A stretch of 55,286 nucleotides of DNA. Source: Anaerolineae bacterium (lineage in GTDB: Bacteria > Chloroflexota > Anaerolineae > Aggregatilineales > UBA2796). The translations under genes and the position numbers were made by a program. How positions within the stretch are numbered: the stretch's first letter is position 1; every line of letters begins with the position of its first letter. Below the pieces are notes generated by a model that had not been told where the DNA came from, did no database searches, and saw only the letters and a list, made by a program, of their open reading frames with translations. Shown here in pieces: positions 34,079 through 44,094 of this stretch. The stretch is from NCBI GenBank assembly GCA_019637555.1, contig JAHBVK010000042.1, forward strand, positions 1 to 55,286, given 5' to 3'.

Positions 34079-35281
34079 CTAGTTCGCTGACTCGCGCTGC
34101 TGCTTCTTGCGTCGCGCTGCATCGTACTGACGCATCTTCCAATTCATCATCAAGTTCTGCACGGTATCTTGCACGGCGTTGACGGTTTTCTTCGCCAGAT
34201 AACGCGCCTTGCCGATGGATAGCCAGTTCTCAGCGATGCTGCCCTGTTCTACCGCTGCCGCTTCTGCGCCTTCCACTTCACCGAGCTGTACCAGCGCACT
34301 CGCCCACGTCAGACCAGCCCCAAACGCGCACATCAGCACCTTATCGCCCGCCTTGATCCGTCCCTGCTCGAAGGCTTCGACCAATGCCAGCGGCACGGAG
34401 GCTGCGGAGGTATTGCCGTACTTATGCAGATTGATGAAGAACTTATCCAGCGGCTGCCGCATCATCCGCGCAGCAGTTTCGATGATCCGCAGGTTTGCCT
34501 GATGAGGGATGAACAGATCAATCTGTTCGGGCAGCATTCCAGCTTTATCCAGCGTGCGCTTCATCGAACTGGAGAGGACGCGCGTAGCGAACTTGAAGAC
34601 TTCCGGACCGTCCATCTTCAAGTACATCAGCTTATTGTCGATCACTTCCTTGGCGTGCTTGCCCAAAGGCATCGCCGTGCCAGCCGCCGGAACGTACAGG
34701 CTCTTTGCGCCACTGCCATCGGATCCCAATTCGTAGTGCAGCACACCAGCGGGTTTGTTGGTCGCTTGCAAGACGACGGACGCCGACGCATCACCGAACA
34801 ATACGCAGGTGGTGCGATCCGTGTAGTCGATGCCGAAGGAGAGAATTTCCGTGCCGATGACCAGAATATTGTTCATCGTGCCAGACTGGATGAACTGCGA
34901 GGCAGTCACCAGCGCGTAGACCCAACCGGAACAGCCCGACGTAAGCTGGAACGCACCGCACGAGGCTCCGAGCTTCTCCTGCACGATGGTAGCGACGCCC
35001 GGCACCAGATAATCGGGCGAAGAACAGGCGACGATGATCAGGTCAAGGTCTTTCGGCGTGATCCCTGCCATCTCCAGCGCAGGCAGTGCCGATTTTACCG
35101 ACATGTCGGAAGAATTTTCGCCTTCCGCGCGAATGTGCCGTTCTTTGATTCCGGTGCGCGAGGTGATCCACTCGTCGGTGGTATCGACCATCTTCTCGAA
35201 GTCGGCGTTGGTCAGGATTTTCTCTGGTACGTACTTACCCCATCCGGTGATCTTGGCGTAGCGCTGTGGCTGTTGAGTCAT
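34079..35281 (-). CDS. fabH: 3-oxoacyl-ACP synthase III with C-terminal extension
   Basis: The 400-residue protein has the KAS III fold. Its catalytic triad is visible as Cys in QLTSGCSGWVYAL (about residue 120), His in LFIPHQANLRI (about residue 258) and Asn in HKYGNTSAASVPLALV (about residue 288), with the GFDIxDxT-type YTDRTTCVLFGDAS segment. It condenses acyl-CoA with malonyl-ACP to begin fatty acid elongation. The last 65-70 residues, beyond the usual ~330, are a charged, Arg/Lys/Gln-rich helical tail ending in a cluster of Arg and Lys. That tail is not part of the common family. Confidence 0.93.
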   Translation of the reverse strand: MTQQPQRYAKITGWGKYVPEKILTNADFEKMVDTTDEWITSRTGIKERHIRAEGENSSDMSVKSALPALEMAGITPKDLDLIIVACSSPDYLVPGVATIVQEKLGASCGAFQLTSGCSGWVYALVTASQFIQSGTMNNILVIGTEILSFGIDYTDRTTCVLFGDASASVVLQATNKPAGVLHYELGSDGSGAKSLYVPAAGTAMPLGKHAKEVIDNKLMYLKMDGPEVFKFATRVLSSSMKRTLDKAGMLPEQIDLFIPHQANLRIIETAARMMRQPLDKFFINLHKYGNTSAASVPLALVEAFEQGRIKAGDKVLMCAFGAGLTWASALVQLGEVEGAEAAAVEQGSIAENWLSIGKARYLAKKTVNAVQDTVQNLMMNWKMRQYDAARRKKQQRESAN

Positions 35282-35322
35282 GATTTGGCTATCCCCACTG
35301 GAAAATATAAGTGTTTCAACGA

Positions 35323-35790
35323 TTACGACAGCGGATTGGCAGGCAGCGTCACCGCTTTCGGTGATTTTACGCGCGAACCGTTTAATGCGCCCAACAAACT
35401 GAACACACGGCGCGAGGCGAGCAGCGCCAGCCCTGCCGTCAAGGTGATCCCACCCAGACGAGCGGCTAGGCGTGTTCCCGCTGGCAGTTTGCGCCAGCGC
35501 AGGATCAACGGCGGGGTGGCGGCACCGACGAGTTCATCGCGTAGTTGCGTCTCAAATTCTGCCGTCGGGACTACTGGTGTCAGGATGCTGCTCAAACGAT
35601 CAGCCAGAAACAGTAATTCGTGGGCATCTTTAGACTTGCTGCCGCTGATGCCGAACTGCTCCGGCGCGAGTGTGAATGGTTGTCCGCTGCGGATTGCCTG
35701 ATACTGGCTCTCCAACAGCGCCTCGATCTGCGCGTCGATCATGGGTTCATTCTCCGAATGGGACGATAACGACATGGTGTTGACATCCAC
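35323..35790 (-). CDS. Small membrane protein next to ECF sigma factor, possible anti-sigma
   Basis: The product is at most 155 residues and the start is uncertain (later in-frame ATG codons exist at 35775 and 35742). It is mostly soluble with one hydrophobic segment (about 112-135, ARLGGITLTAGLALLASRRV). No zinc-binding HxxxCxxC motif is seen. The gene follows the sigma-factor gene after about 50 bases on the same strand, the usual place of a cognate anti-sigma factor. The N-terminal half has a helical segment rich in Glu, Gln and Leu that could bind sigma. Function is inferred only from position and topology. Confidence 0.55.
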   Translation of the reverse strand: MDVNTMSLSSHSENEPMIDAQIEALLESQYQAIRSGQPFTLAPEQFGISGSKSKDAHELLFLADRLSSILTPVVPTAEFETQLRDELVGAATPPLILRWRKLPAGTRLAARLGGITLTAGLALLASRRVFSLLGALNGSRVKSPKAVTLPANPLS

Positions 35791-35840
35791 CTCTACTAGT
35801 GCTGACAGCAGTCCCCACGCTAGATCAAATAAAGATAAAG

Positions 35841-36449
35841 CTAGCGATCCTGCTGCCTTGCGGATTCTGTCGGCTGCTCGTTACGTTCACTGTCTGTTAG
35901 CTCGTCGCGCAGGGATAACAGCGTGCGATGGTACAACGACTTGATCGCGCCCTCACTCTTATCCATGATCTCTCCGATCTCCTGATTGGAGAGCTTCTCC
36001 ACGAATTTGAGGATGATCAACTGCTGGCGTTCCTCAGGCAGTCGCTTGATCGCGGTCAGCAACCGTTCTTTCTCATCCTGCGATTCGGTGACGGCTTCTG
36101 GCGCTTCCCCCTTCAGCCCGGTCACATACTCTTCTAACGGCACAGTTTTGTGTCGAGTACGATCCCGATGCCAGTTCGCCACCAGATTATGGGCGATGCG
36201 GTACAGCCACGCTTTGAACGGGATACCCCGCTCCACATAGCCATCAATGTGGCTAAGCGCCCGATGAAACACCCGCGAGGTTAAATCCTCAGCTTCGTGC
36301 TGGTTCTGCGTCCGGTAGTACAGGTAACGGTAAATCTCTTTGACATACCGTTCATATAACAACCCGAATGCCGCGCGATCCTTCCGCGCCAGTTCCACCA
36401 GCGCCGAATCATCAGCTTCCGCATAATTTTGACCGTCTGTTACAGCCAT
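35841..36449 (-). CDS. ECF-type RNA polymerase sigma factor
   Basis: The 202-residue protein has sigma region 2 (about 15-85, ALVELARKDRAAFGLLYERY and RTQNQHEAEDLTSRVFHRAL, with the -10 recognition helix) and region 4 (about 128-185, AIKRLPEERQQLIILKFVEK and SNQEIGEIMDKSEGAIKSLY, the -35 helix-turn-helix). There is no region 1.1 or 3. It probably controls an envelope or stress response and is followed by a putative membrane anti-sigma gene. The last 20 residues are charged and disordered. Confidence 0.93.
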   Translation of the reverse strand: MAVTDGQNYAEADDSALVELARKDRAAFGLLYERYVKEIYRYLYYRTQNQHEAEDLTSRVFHRALSHIDGYVERGIPFKAWLYRIAHNLVANWHRDRTRHKTVPLEEYVTGLKGEAPEAVTESQDEKERLLTAIKRLPEERQQLIILKFVEKLSNQEIGEIMDKSEGAIKSLYHRTLLSLRDELTDSERNEQPTESARQQDR

Positions 36450-36552
36450 AACCTTAACAACACTCCGTTATTGTGGAAGTTGCGACCCTTGCTACGTGGA
36501 TAATTAAGAATTTCGTGAATTTAACCACGCATATCCTTAAATCTCCCTCTCA

Positions 36553-37892
36553 CTACTGTTCCCAAGCACGGATCGCTAGTCCGGCGGTGACGCCCGTGAA
36601 CAGATCCTCGACCACCAGTTTACCCTCTCCGAACAACTCTGTGAGCATTTCCAATCCAAAGGGGATGCTAGACGATCCGCCAGTACGCACTACCGCGTCA
36701 ATTCGTTCCGGCGTCAGCCCCGATCGCTTGACCGTGTCGTTGATCGCCTCGCGGATCAAGCGCCACTCGGTCATGGCGTACTGCTCGAACTGGGTCCGCG
36801 TGATCAGATGCCACAGATCGATGTCCACGCCAGTGAAGCGGATCTCATCGAAATTGTTAGTGGAGAGACGCCGCTTGCTGCCCTCAACCGTCTCGAACAG
36901 CGCGAAGCCGTAGAAGTTGAAGATCAACGACTCCAGCGCGAACAACCGCGCGGGTGCGGAGCAGTCCGCCTGCATCCGCTGCAGAAAGCCGCGTGTTTCC
37001 GGCGTCGCCAACTGCGCCAAGCCTTCCCACGCGGTCACTTGCTCCACCAGATTGCGCGGCACGGGCAGCTTCTTATCTCCCCATGTCACGGTACTGCCAA
37101 AATGCGGCAGCAGCGCATTCTCCACAATCCGCTGGTCGAAGCGGTCTCCGGCGATGCCCACGCCGCCAATCGACAGGATGTCCGGCGTTTTGTTCGGCTC
37201 TACGTGCATCACCGTGAGGTCGAGCGTACCGCCGCCGAAATCATAGACGAGGATGTTCTGCGCTTTGCTCACCGACTGCGCGTAATGTCGTGCCGCCGCC
37301 ACTGGCTCAAACTCGAAACTCACCTGACTGAAGCCCGCCAGCTTTGCCGCCTGCCGCAACCGCGACTCGGCGCGTTGATCATCCGCATCCGTCTCTGCAC
37401 TAACGAAATGTACCGGACGCCCCAACACTACATCGTGGATCGAATCGCCCACTAATTCCTCGGCACGTTCTCTAGCCGCGCGTAAGTACAGGGCGATCAT
37501 CGCTTCCAGTGAATACTCTTTACCGTAGATCATGGTGCTGGTGTAGGGGGTGGCGAGGGCGCACTTTTCAGCGAACGCAGCAAGCGTCCCGGCTCTAGCT
37601 CATCGACGGTGATATGCACGTCAGTGGCAATCTCACCAATCTCTGCGAACACCATGCTCACGCGCCCGACCACTTTATTGACGAAGCGGCGTTCACGGTT
37701 GATGTTCTGTTCGTTGTACAGGCGGATGGCTTGCTGCCCGATGTGGACTTCGTGATCTTTGGTCAGGTAGATCACGCTGCGCATTACGTTGCTGGTGATC
37801 GTCTCAGGATCGAGCTTCAGCACGTTCATGCGCTTGCCGTCGTAGACCGCGATGCCAGAGTTTGTCGTACCGAAATCCATGCCGATGCGCAT
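36553..37892 (-). pseudogene. Hsp70/DnaK-like ATPase, frameshifted
   Basis: Two minus-strand frames together encode a Hsp70-family ATPase with no substrate-binding domain. The first (from 37892) starts MRIGMDFGTTNSGIAVYDG (phosphate 1 loop) and breaks around 37556-37566. The second runs to 36553 and has ILVYDFGGGTLDLTVMH (phosphate 2) and VVRTGGSSSIPFGLEML (adenosine motif). Reading frame 2 upstream of 37533 gives LATPYTST before MIYGKEYSL, which joins the two halves and shows one lost base or an equivalent shift. The gene may be a real pseudogene or a local sequence error. It resembles the YegD-like, short Hsp70 proteins whose roles are unclear. Confidence 0.8.
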
Positions 37893-37979
37893 ACGCTGCT
37901 CCTCGTAGTGGAACGAACGGGCGCACTATTTTCGTGGATCAGACGGGGAGATTCAATCCCGAACTATCTCAAAGCTGCT

Positions 37980-38015
37980 TGATGATGTTAGCTAGCGTTT
38001 TAGCTAACATCATCA
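37980..38015. repeat. Perfect 15-bp stem hairpin
   Basis: TGATGATGTTAGCTA (37980-37994), six-base loop, then its exact complement TAGCTAACATCATCA (38001-38015). It lies upstream of the Hsp70-like gene and directly beside another inverted repeat, so it may be a terminator for the HdeD gene's minus-strand transcript or a mobile hairpin. Confidence 0.6.
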
Positions 38016-38016
38016 T

Positions 38017-38091
38017 AGGGCGAGGCACGCCTGCCCTATATAAGTAGACAGATTTTAGGTATGAATGTAGGGGCGGGGCGTGCCTCGCCCT
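38017..38091. repeat. Inverted repeat AGGGCGAGGCACGCC
   Basis: AGGGCGAGGCACGCC (38017-38031) is repeated in exact inverse as GGCGTGCCTCGCCCT (38077-38091) with 45 bases between. It ends 15 bases from the HdeD gene stop. GC-rich arms of this type are likely a small miniature-element or 3' structure. Confidence 0.6.
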
Positions 38092-38105
38092 GTTTCCTGA
38101 GCTAG

Positions 38106-38651
38106 TTACGCTGCACCGCTGCCCGCAGGCATACTGCGCACACGGAATGCCAGCATGATCATGAAAATGCCGAAAACAATGGCGTAACCGCCGATTGCCC
38201 AGATGATCGCCAATGCACCCGCGACAACATTCAGCACCACAAAAACACCGGCGACAATACTGAGGATTCCTGCGAGTCCTAGCCAGAACTCGTTCTCAAT
38301 CACCTTGCGCAGACGAATCGCGGCGAGTAGTTCCATGAGTCCAGTCGCGATCATCCATGCGGCGATGACGTAGACCAACGCACCAGCGACAGTTGCGGGA
38401 GCGATAAACGCGAAGATGCCGAGCAAAACGCCGATCACGCCTTCAATGACGGTGATCCACCAATTACTGGCTTGCTGTCCCGCGAATACCGAAACGATGG
38501 CGAAAATACCATCCATGAGCATGAAGATGCCGAACAGTGTGACCAGAACTTCGATTGTAAGTCCGGGTACAACGAAGGCAGCGATTCCGAACAGGATCGC
38601 CACGACGCCGCGGAGCAAAAAGCCCCACCACATACTTCTTAGGCTTGCCAT
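38106..38651 (-). CDS. HdeD-family (DUF308) membrane protein
   Basis: The 181-residue protein has six predicted membrane segments packed closely (for example WWGFLLRGVVAILFGIAAFV, LVTLFGIFMLMDGIFAIVSV and EGVIGVLLGIFAFIAPATVA), with the internal repeat typical of DUF308. Enterobacterial HdeD is tied to acid resistance; the role in this lineage is not known. It stands as a single gene between the Hsp70-like and xylulokinase-like genes. Confidence 0.88.
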   Translation of the reverse strand: MASLRSMWWGFLLRGVVAILFGIAAFVVPGLTIEVLVTLFGIFMLMDGIFAIVSVFAGQQASNWWITVIEGVIGVLLGIFAFIAPATVAGALVYVIAAWMIATGLMELLAAIRLRKVIENEFWLGLAGILSIVAGVFVVLNVVAGALAIIWAIGGYAIVFGIFMIMLAFRVRSMPAGSGAA

Positions 38652-38704
38652 GAATGCCTCCCCTAAAGATGAACCGCAAGTACGGTCTATGGAGAGTATA
38701 TCAG

Positions 38705-40178
38705 TCAGTGTATTTTTTGTACGTGGGTATAAACACCTACAAAACGTTGATAGCTATCAAGATACACGGCTCTGCGTGAAGGATCAGGCCGCGATCGGGA
38801 ATAACTTCCGCCACCAGCGTCATAACATCTGCATAACCGCCGAAAACGCCCGCACCGATCCCCGCAAGGATCGCCGCCCCGACGCCTGCGCGCTCCCGTC
38901 CGGTGGTGAGTTTCAACGGGCGTTCGATCACGTCCGCCACGATCTGCCGCCACTGAGCCGCTAATCCCCGCCAGACGCCAGAAATTCAGGTGGCGTGAGC
39001 TGCATCTCCGTCATCACATCGAGGATGCTGCGGAGCGCAAAGGCAACCCCCTCCATCACCGCGCGGGCGAGATGTCCGACTCCATGCCCCAACTGCAAGC
39101 CGATGAACGCACCGCTGGCATGTGGATCGTTGAGCGGCGCACGTTCACCGATCAGGTAGGGCAAGAACAGCAAGCCATCCGCCCCCGGATTCACGCTCGC
39201 CGCCAGTGCCGACAACTTTGTGTAAGCGTCGGGATCATTTTCCATACCCAGCGTATCGCGCAGCCAGCGCAGCGATAACCCCGCCGAGAGCATCGCGCCA
39301 AGCGTGTACCAGCGATCAGCGGGGGCGTGGCAAAAGGTATGCAAGCGCAACTGCGGATCAGTGGTCGGCGCAGACTGCGGCACGAAGATTTGCCCGCCCG
39401 TGCCTAGCGTGATCGAGCCGACTCCCGGATTGATCAGTCCATTGCCCAATGCTTGCGCGGGCTGATCAGCGCAGCCTGTCACCACCGGAATACCCGCAGG
39501 CAAGCCTAGAGCTTCGGCAGCAGCAGGCGATAGCACGCCAACCACCGTCTCCGATTCGGTGATCGTCGGAAATAAAGTCAGTGGTAATTCCAGTGCCTTA
39601 ATCATGTCGGTTGACCAGCGCAGATCATGGATGTTGAACAACGCCGTCGCCGAAGCGTCACTGGCGTCCGTATCGATCTCCTCGATCAAGCGGCAGCGCA
39701 CGTAATCTTTGGGCAGCACAATCGCTTCAGCGGCGTCCAGCATTTCGGGCTGATGTCGCTTCAACCACAGCAGCGTCGGACCCATAAATCCGGCGGCGGG
39801 GGCGGTCCCTGCTTGCGTCACCAGCCGATCCTGTCCAACTGTCGCCGTGAATTCCTCCAACACCTCCGCGCTGCGCTGATCCGCCCAGATAATCGCTGGC
39901 GCGATGGCAACACCATACTGATCGATCAGCACCCCGCCATGCATTTGACCGCAGAACCCAATCGCGCTGATGTCGGTAGTATTCGCCGCCGTACATGCCT
40001 GCTTTACCGCTTTGATCGTCGCTTGCCACCACTGCTCTGGCGCTTGTTCGGCGTATCCCGGCTGCGGTACGCTGATCGGATACTCTGCGCCACCGACGCC
40101 CAGCAAGCGCGTGCGCTCGTCAATGATCACTGCTTTGACGCTAGAAGTCCCCAGATCGATACCCAGCAAATGAGCCAT
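38705..40178 (-). pseudogene. xylB: Xylulokinase-like FGGY carbohydrate kinase, two frameshifts
   Basis: The first frame (from 40178) starts MAHLLGIDLGTSSVKAVIID (phosphate loop). It has AIGFCGQMHGGVLIDQYG and VGSITLGTGGQIFVP, as in FGGY-family xylulokinases, and stops prematurely at 38961. Reading a second frame restores GGGLAAQWRQIVADVIERPL and GVGAAILAGIGAGVF, with the break in a CCCC run at 38966-38969. A third frame from about 38786-38802 gives RPDPSRRAVYLDSYQRF, the expected family end, and stops at 38705. The reaction would be ATP-dependent phosphorylation of D-xylulose. The shifts could be mutations or sequencing errors in homopolymer-like spots. Confidence 0.82.
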
Positions 40179-40312
40179 AACTACCTTCTTCTTCCTGAAG
40201 GCGGAAGGTGCGGATTAGGATAGATCAGAACGAACATTTGTGCTATTGATCATTGTATTACGGAGCAATTTCTGCGAGAATCATGGTAAGAAAATTGAGC
40301 AGTGAGGTGAGG

Positions 40313-41369
40313 ATGACAACCCCGCTTCTGCAACTTGATCGCTCTGGGCTGTACTGTGCGGCAGGTGATTTTCATATCGACCCGTGGCAACCTGTGAAAC
40401 GCGCCTTGATCACGCACGCCCACTCGGATCACTTCGCGCGTGACTGTGGATCGTATCTAGTCGCCGCCGAAGGCGCAACGGTGTTCCGCATACGCTTGGG
40501 CGCTGATGCCCTGATCGAAACGCTGCCTTACGGTCAGCCGATCAGCATCAACGGCGTCACCGTCTCCTTTCATCCTTCAGGTCATGTGCTCGGCTCGGCG
40601 CAGATTCGTGTGGAGCATCGCGGCGAGGTCTGGGTAGCGGCAGGCGACTACAAGCGCGATCCCGATCCCACCTGTGCACCCTTCGAGCCGATCCGCTGCC
40701 ATACGTTCATCACCGAAGCTACTTTCGCACTGCCAATCTACCGTTGGGCTGATCCGGAAAGTGATCGGCACAATCAACGAGTGGTGGCGGCGCAACGCTG
40801 CGTCAGGCAAAACCAGCCTCTTATTTAGCTATGCATTCGGCAAAGCACAGCGCCTGATCGCCAGCGTCGATCCGCGCATCGGTCCGATCTTCACGCATGG
40901 GGCAGTGGAACGAATCAATGACGCTTATCGTCAGAGTGGTGTCAAGCTCCCTAAGACTCACTATCTGGTACGCAGCGAAAAACCTGATCTGCGCCGCGCT
41001 CTTGTGATTGCTCCCGTTTCCGCGCGCGATACGGCATGGACACGCCGTTTCAATCAAGTTTCGACAGGATACGTCTCCGGTTGGATGCGAATTCGCGGCA
41101 CGCGCCGCCGCCGCGCCGTAGATCGTGGCTTCGTGCTTTCCGATCACGCCGATTGGGAGGATCTGCTGCTGACGATTAAGGAGACAGGCGCGGAACGTAT
41201 CTATGTGACGCACGGTTACGTTCCGGTGCTGACGCGCTGGCTGAACGAACACGGTTACAACGCTTACGGCTTGCAGACTCACTATGAAAGTGGTGAAGGC
41301 GAAGCCGCCGAAGTGGGAGAAGTAGAAGCTGCTGAAGTAGTGACGGAAGAAGCGGAGTCGAACTCATGA
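40313..41369 (+). pseudogene. Ligase-associated exonuclease (metallo-beta-lactamase/CPSF fold), one frameshift
   Basis: The start at ATG 40313 follows GAGGTGAGG. The first frame has ALITHAHSDHFARDCGSYLV, the HxHxDH metal site, and SFHPSGHVLGSAQI of the beta-CASP/CPSF-like nuclease. It breaks near 40757-40766. The second frame then gives INEWWRRNAASGKTSLLFSY and continues to GFVLSDHADWEDLL and YVTHGYVPVL, ending at 41369. It is the first gene of the ligase-associated DNA repair set, and its stop overlaps the ligase start (ATGA). Family members are proposed exonucleases that prepare ends for ligation. A one-base deletion explains the break. Confidence 0.82.
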
Positions 41370-42974
41370 GAGCCTTTGCTGATCTCTACGCCGCGCTGGA
41401 CGAAACCAACAAAACTAATGATAAAGTCGCCGCGATGGCGGATTATTTCCGCGCAGCGCCGCCGCAAGATGCCGCGTGGGCGATCTACTTCCTCAGCGGA
41501 CGCAAACCACGTCAGGTGGTCGGATCGCGTAAGCTGGTCGAATGGGCGATTGAGAGCGCCGACATTCCCGCTTGGTTGTTCGGTGAATCCTACGACGCGG
41601 TGGGCGACATGGCAGAAACGATCACCTTGCTGCTGCCAGAAGTCGGCACGGGCAGTGATCTACCGCTGCATCAGTGGATCGAGGAGAAGTTGCTGCCACT
41701 GCGCGAAGCGGATGAAGCGACGCAAAAACAGGTGGTACTGGAGGCATGGCGCGAGCTGACCACCGTGCAGCGTTTCGTCTGGAACAAGCTAATCACGGGT
41801 GAGTTCCGTGTTGGCGTCTCGCAACTGCTGGTCGTGCGAGCGTTGGCGCAGGTCAGCGGCGTCGATACGGCAGTGATCGCGCATCGGCTGATGGGCGAGT
41901 GGACGCCGGACGCAGCCTTCTACGAGACGCTCACCCATCCCGAAACGGTGATCAGCGAGATCAGCCGCCCTTATCCCTTCTTTCTGGCACATCCGGTGGA
42001 ATCCGATGAGGTATCCGATCTTGGTGCTGTGCAGGACTGGCAAGCAGAATGGAAGTGGGATGGCATCCGCGCGCAGTTGATCCGCCGTCAGGGACAGACC
42101 TTCCTGTGGACGCGCGGCGAGGAACTGGTCACGGATCGCTATCCTGAGATCGCGGAGATGGCGGCGCATCTGCCCGATGGCACGGTACTCGATGGCGAAC
42201 TGCTGCCCTGGATCGAGGGCAAAGTGATGCCTTTCGCCCAGTTGCAGCGGCGGATCGGACGCAAGACATTGGGCAAGAAAATGCTGGCGGAAATCCCCGT
42301 GATCTTCATGTCCTACGATCTACTGGAGATCGATCACAAAGATTGCCGCGAACATCCGCTGCGAGATCGGCGCAAGAGGTTAGAGGCAATCGTTCAGAAG
42401 GTCAACCATCCATCGTTGCTGATCTCGAAGGTAGTTAGCGCTGATAGCTGGTCGGGTTTTGAGCAGCAGCGCCAGCACAGCCGCCAATTCGATGTCGAGG
42501 GCTTGATGCTCAAACGGCTGACCTCACCCTATCGCGTAGGCAGGATGCGCGGCGACTGGTGGAAGTGGAAGGTTAACCCCTACACCATCGACGCGGTCCT
42601 GATCAACGCTCAGCGCGGATCGGGCAAACGCGCCAGCCTGTACACGGATTACACTTTCGGCGTCTGGGATGATGCTGGACAGTTGGTCCCGATTGCCAAG
42701 GCGTATTCGGGGCTAACCGGACTCGGAAATCCGCGAGGTCGATGCCTTCATCCGCCGCAATACAGTAGAGCAGTTCGGACCGGTACGCAGCGTCAAGCCG
42801 GAATTAGTCTTTGAGTTGGCGTTCGAGGCGATCCAGCGTTCGACCCGCCACAAATCTGGCATCGCCGTGCGCTTCCCGCGCATCCTCCGCTGGCGGGTGG
42901 ACAAACCAGCGTCGGAAGCGGATACTATTCGGACAGTCCGTGAGTTGCTAAGTGTCCATACTGCCGAGCGATGA
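41366..42974 (+). pseudogene. ATP-dependent DNA ligase (ligase-associated set), one frameshift
   Basis: The N-terminal helical domain includes IYFLSGRKPRQVVGSRKL. The nucleotidyltransferase core has the AMP-binding EWKWDGIRAQLI (Lys at about residue 229), GTVLDGELLPW and VEGLMLKRLTSPY; the OB domain includes YTIDAVLINAQRGSGKR. Near 42719 an additional G in GGCTAACCGGAC shifts the frame. The alternative frame gives SEIREVDAFIRRNTVEQFGP, the expected C-terminal part, to TGA at 42972-42974. The ATG overlaps the exonuclease stop, and the TGA overlaps the start of the inserted restriction-type gene. Such ligases probably act in end repair together with the helicase and PdeM. Confidence 0.85.
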
Positions 42975-44094
42975 TCATCAAGGGTTTTGTGCGCGATATC
43001 AGTTATGTATCGCAATTCGCTGTTCCTTCTCTCACCGCCTATTCAATCGCAGATTTCGACGTGAATACCGCCAGACAAGCTGGCTTGATCAATCTAGGTG
43101 GTGAGGGGAATTATTTGGCTTACGCGCGTTGGATTTCTCCCAAACGGACGCGCTCCTATCCATTTGCGCGACTCTACGACACATTTCACGTCAGCAGCCC
43201 GCGTGTTGCCATCATTCCCATCATCAAAGATGAAGGTGCTGATAGCGGTAATAATGATCGCATCAACTACATGACCTTTTCTTGGATGAGTTCATTTAAT
43301 ATCTTCATTATTCTTGTGTGGTACGACGCCAAGCGCAAGGTGGGCGATAAGCATCTCATTACTGCTCAGAAAATTGATCCCTTGTATGTGCGCGAGAAGC
43401 TACTAGAACTAAGTCAGTATCGTCTCTCGGCGCTACATTGGAATACGTCACACTTCGAGCGTGATTTCAGTGATATTTATCAACGTGCTGTAGAAAGCTA
43501 TCAACGACCGCCCCGCAACATTGACTGTTCGCTTGCATAACCAGCAAGATCATCTGTAGGCAATCAAGCTATCTTCAAGACGAAAAGTTTAGTCTGGATT
43601 TGTTCCGAACGAATACGCTTGATCGATCCCGCGCGGCTGCTAACCGCGAAGTGCTTACAACTCACTTACGAGAGTCTCTTTCTGATGGTGCGAAGAATTT
43701 GCTATTTCTGTCGAATTATTTGGGTGGCGAATATCATTTAGCTCCAGATGAAGTATTTATCGATCAAGATCGCACACTAATCATCCAAGAATCCAAAAAC
43801 ACAACTAGATCTCGCCTGCCATCATCGGATGATATCAAGGATGGCTTATCTAAGCTCATTTTATACTGCAATCTGAACACCGTTTCCGTAGATGAAGTTG
43901 AAACTCCCTTCAGAACGCAACTGAAACTAACAGGTTTTATACGTTCAGCACTACACAACGCCGATGTGCCAACTATCCGATCCTTTTGTGCTACTAACCT
44001 CTTTTCGACAAGTCAAACTAACCGCTTGATCGCCTTACAACAGGAGATTCTGGCAAATCCGCGCTTACGAATCTACATTGCAGGCAACCAATGA
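42971..44094 (+). pseudogene. Putative type II restriction endonuclease, split reading frame
   Basis: Two consecutive frames, 42971-43540 and (first legal start TTG at 43600, but open from 43525) up to 44094. The first has YPFARLYDTF, VAIIPIIKDEGADSGNNDRI and FIILVWYDAKRK; the second has VFIDQDRTLIIQESKNTTRS, where Asp and Glu-x-Lys could form a PD-(D/E)xK site. I do not recognise a specific enzyme. Their order directly before an adenine methylase gene with a four-base ATGA overlap, and AT-rich composition (about 40% GC in sampled lines), support a restriction gene broken by a shift near 43525-43600. They could alternatively be two separate proteins. Confidence 0.55.

Noticed and set aside
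34424..35701. A 425-codon open frame on the plus strand
   Set aside because: It is antisense to fabH and the small membrane-protein gene, both of which carry clear family or topology features. The predicted product has no recognisable motif and is Arg/His-rich, as shadow frames are.
36808..37455. A 215-codon plus-strand frame inside the Hsp70-like gene
   Set aside because: Antisense shadow; the opposite strand carries the phosphate-binding motifs of an actin-like ATPase.
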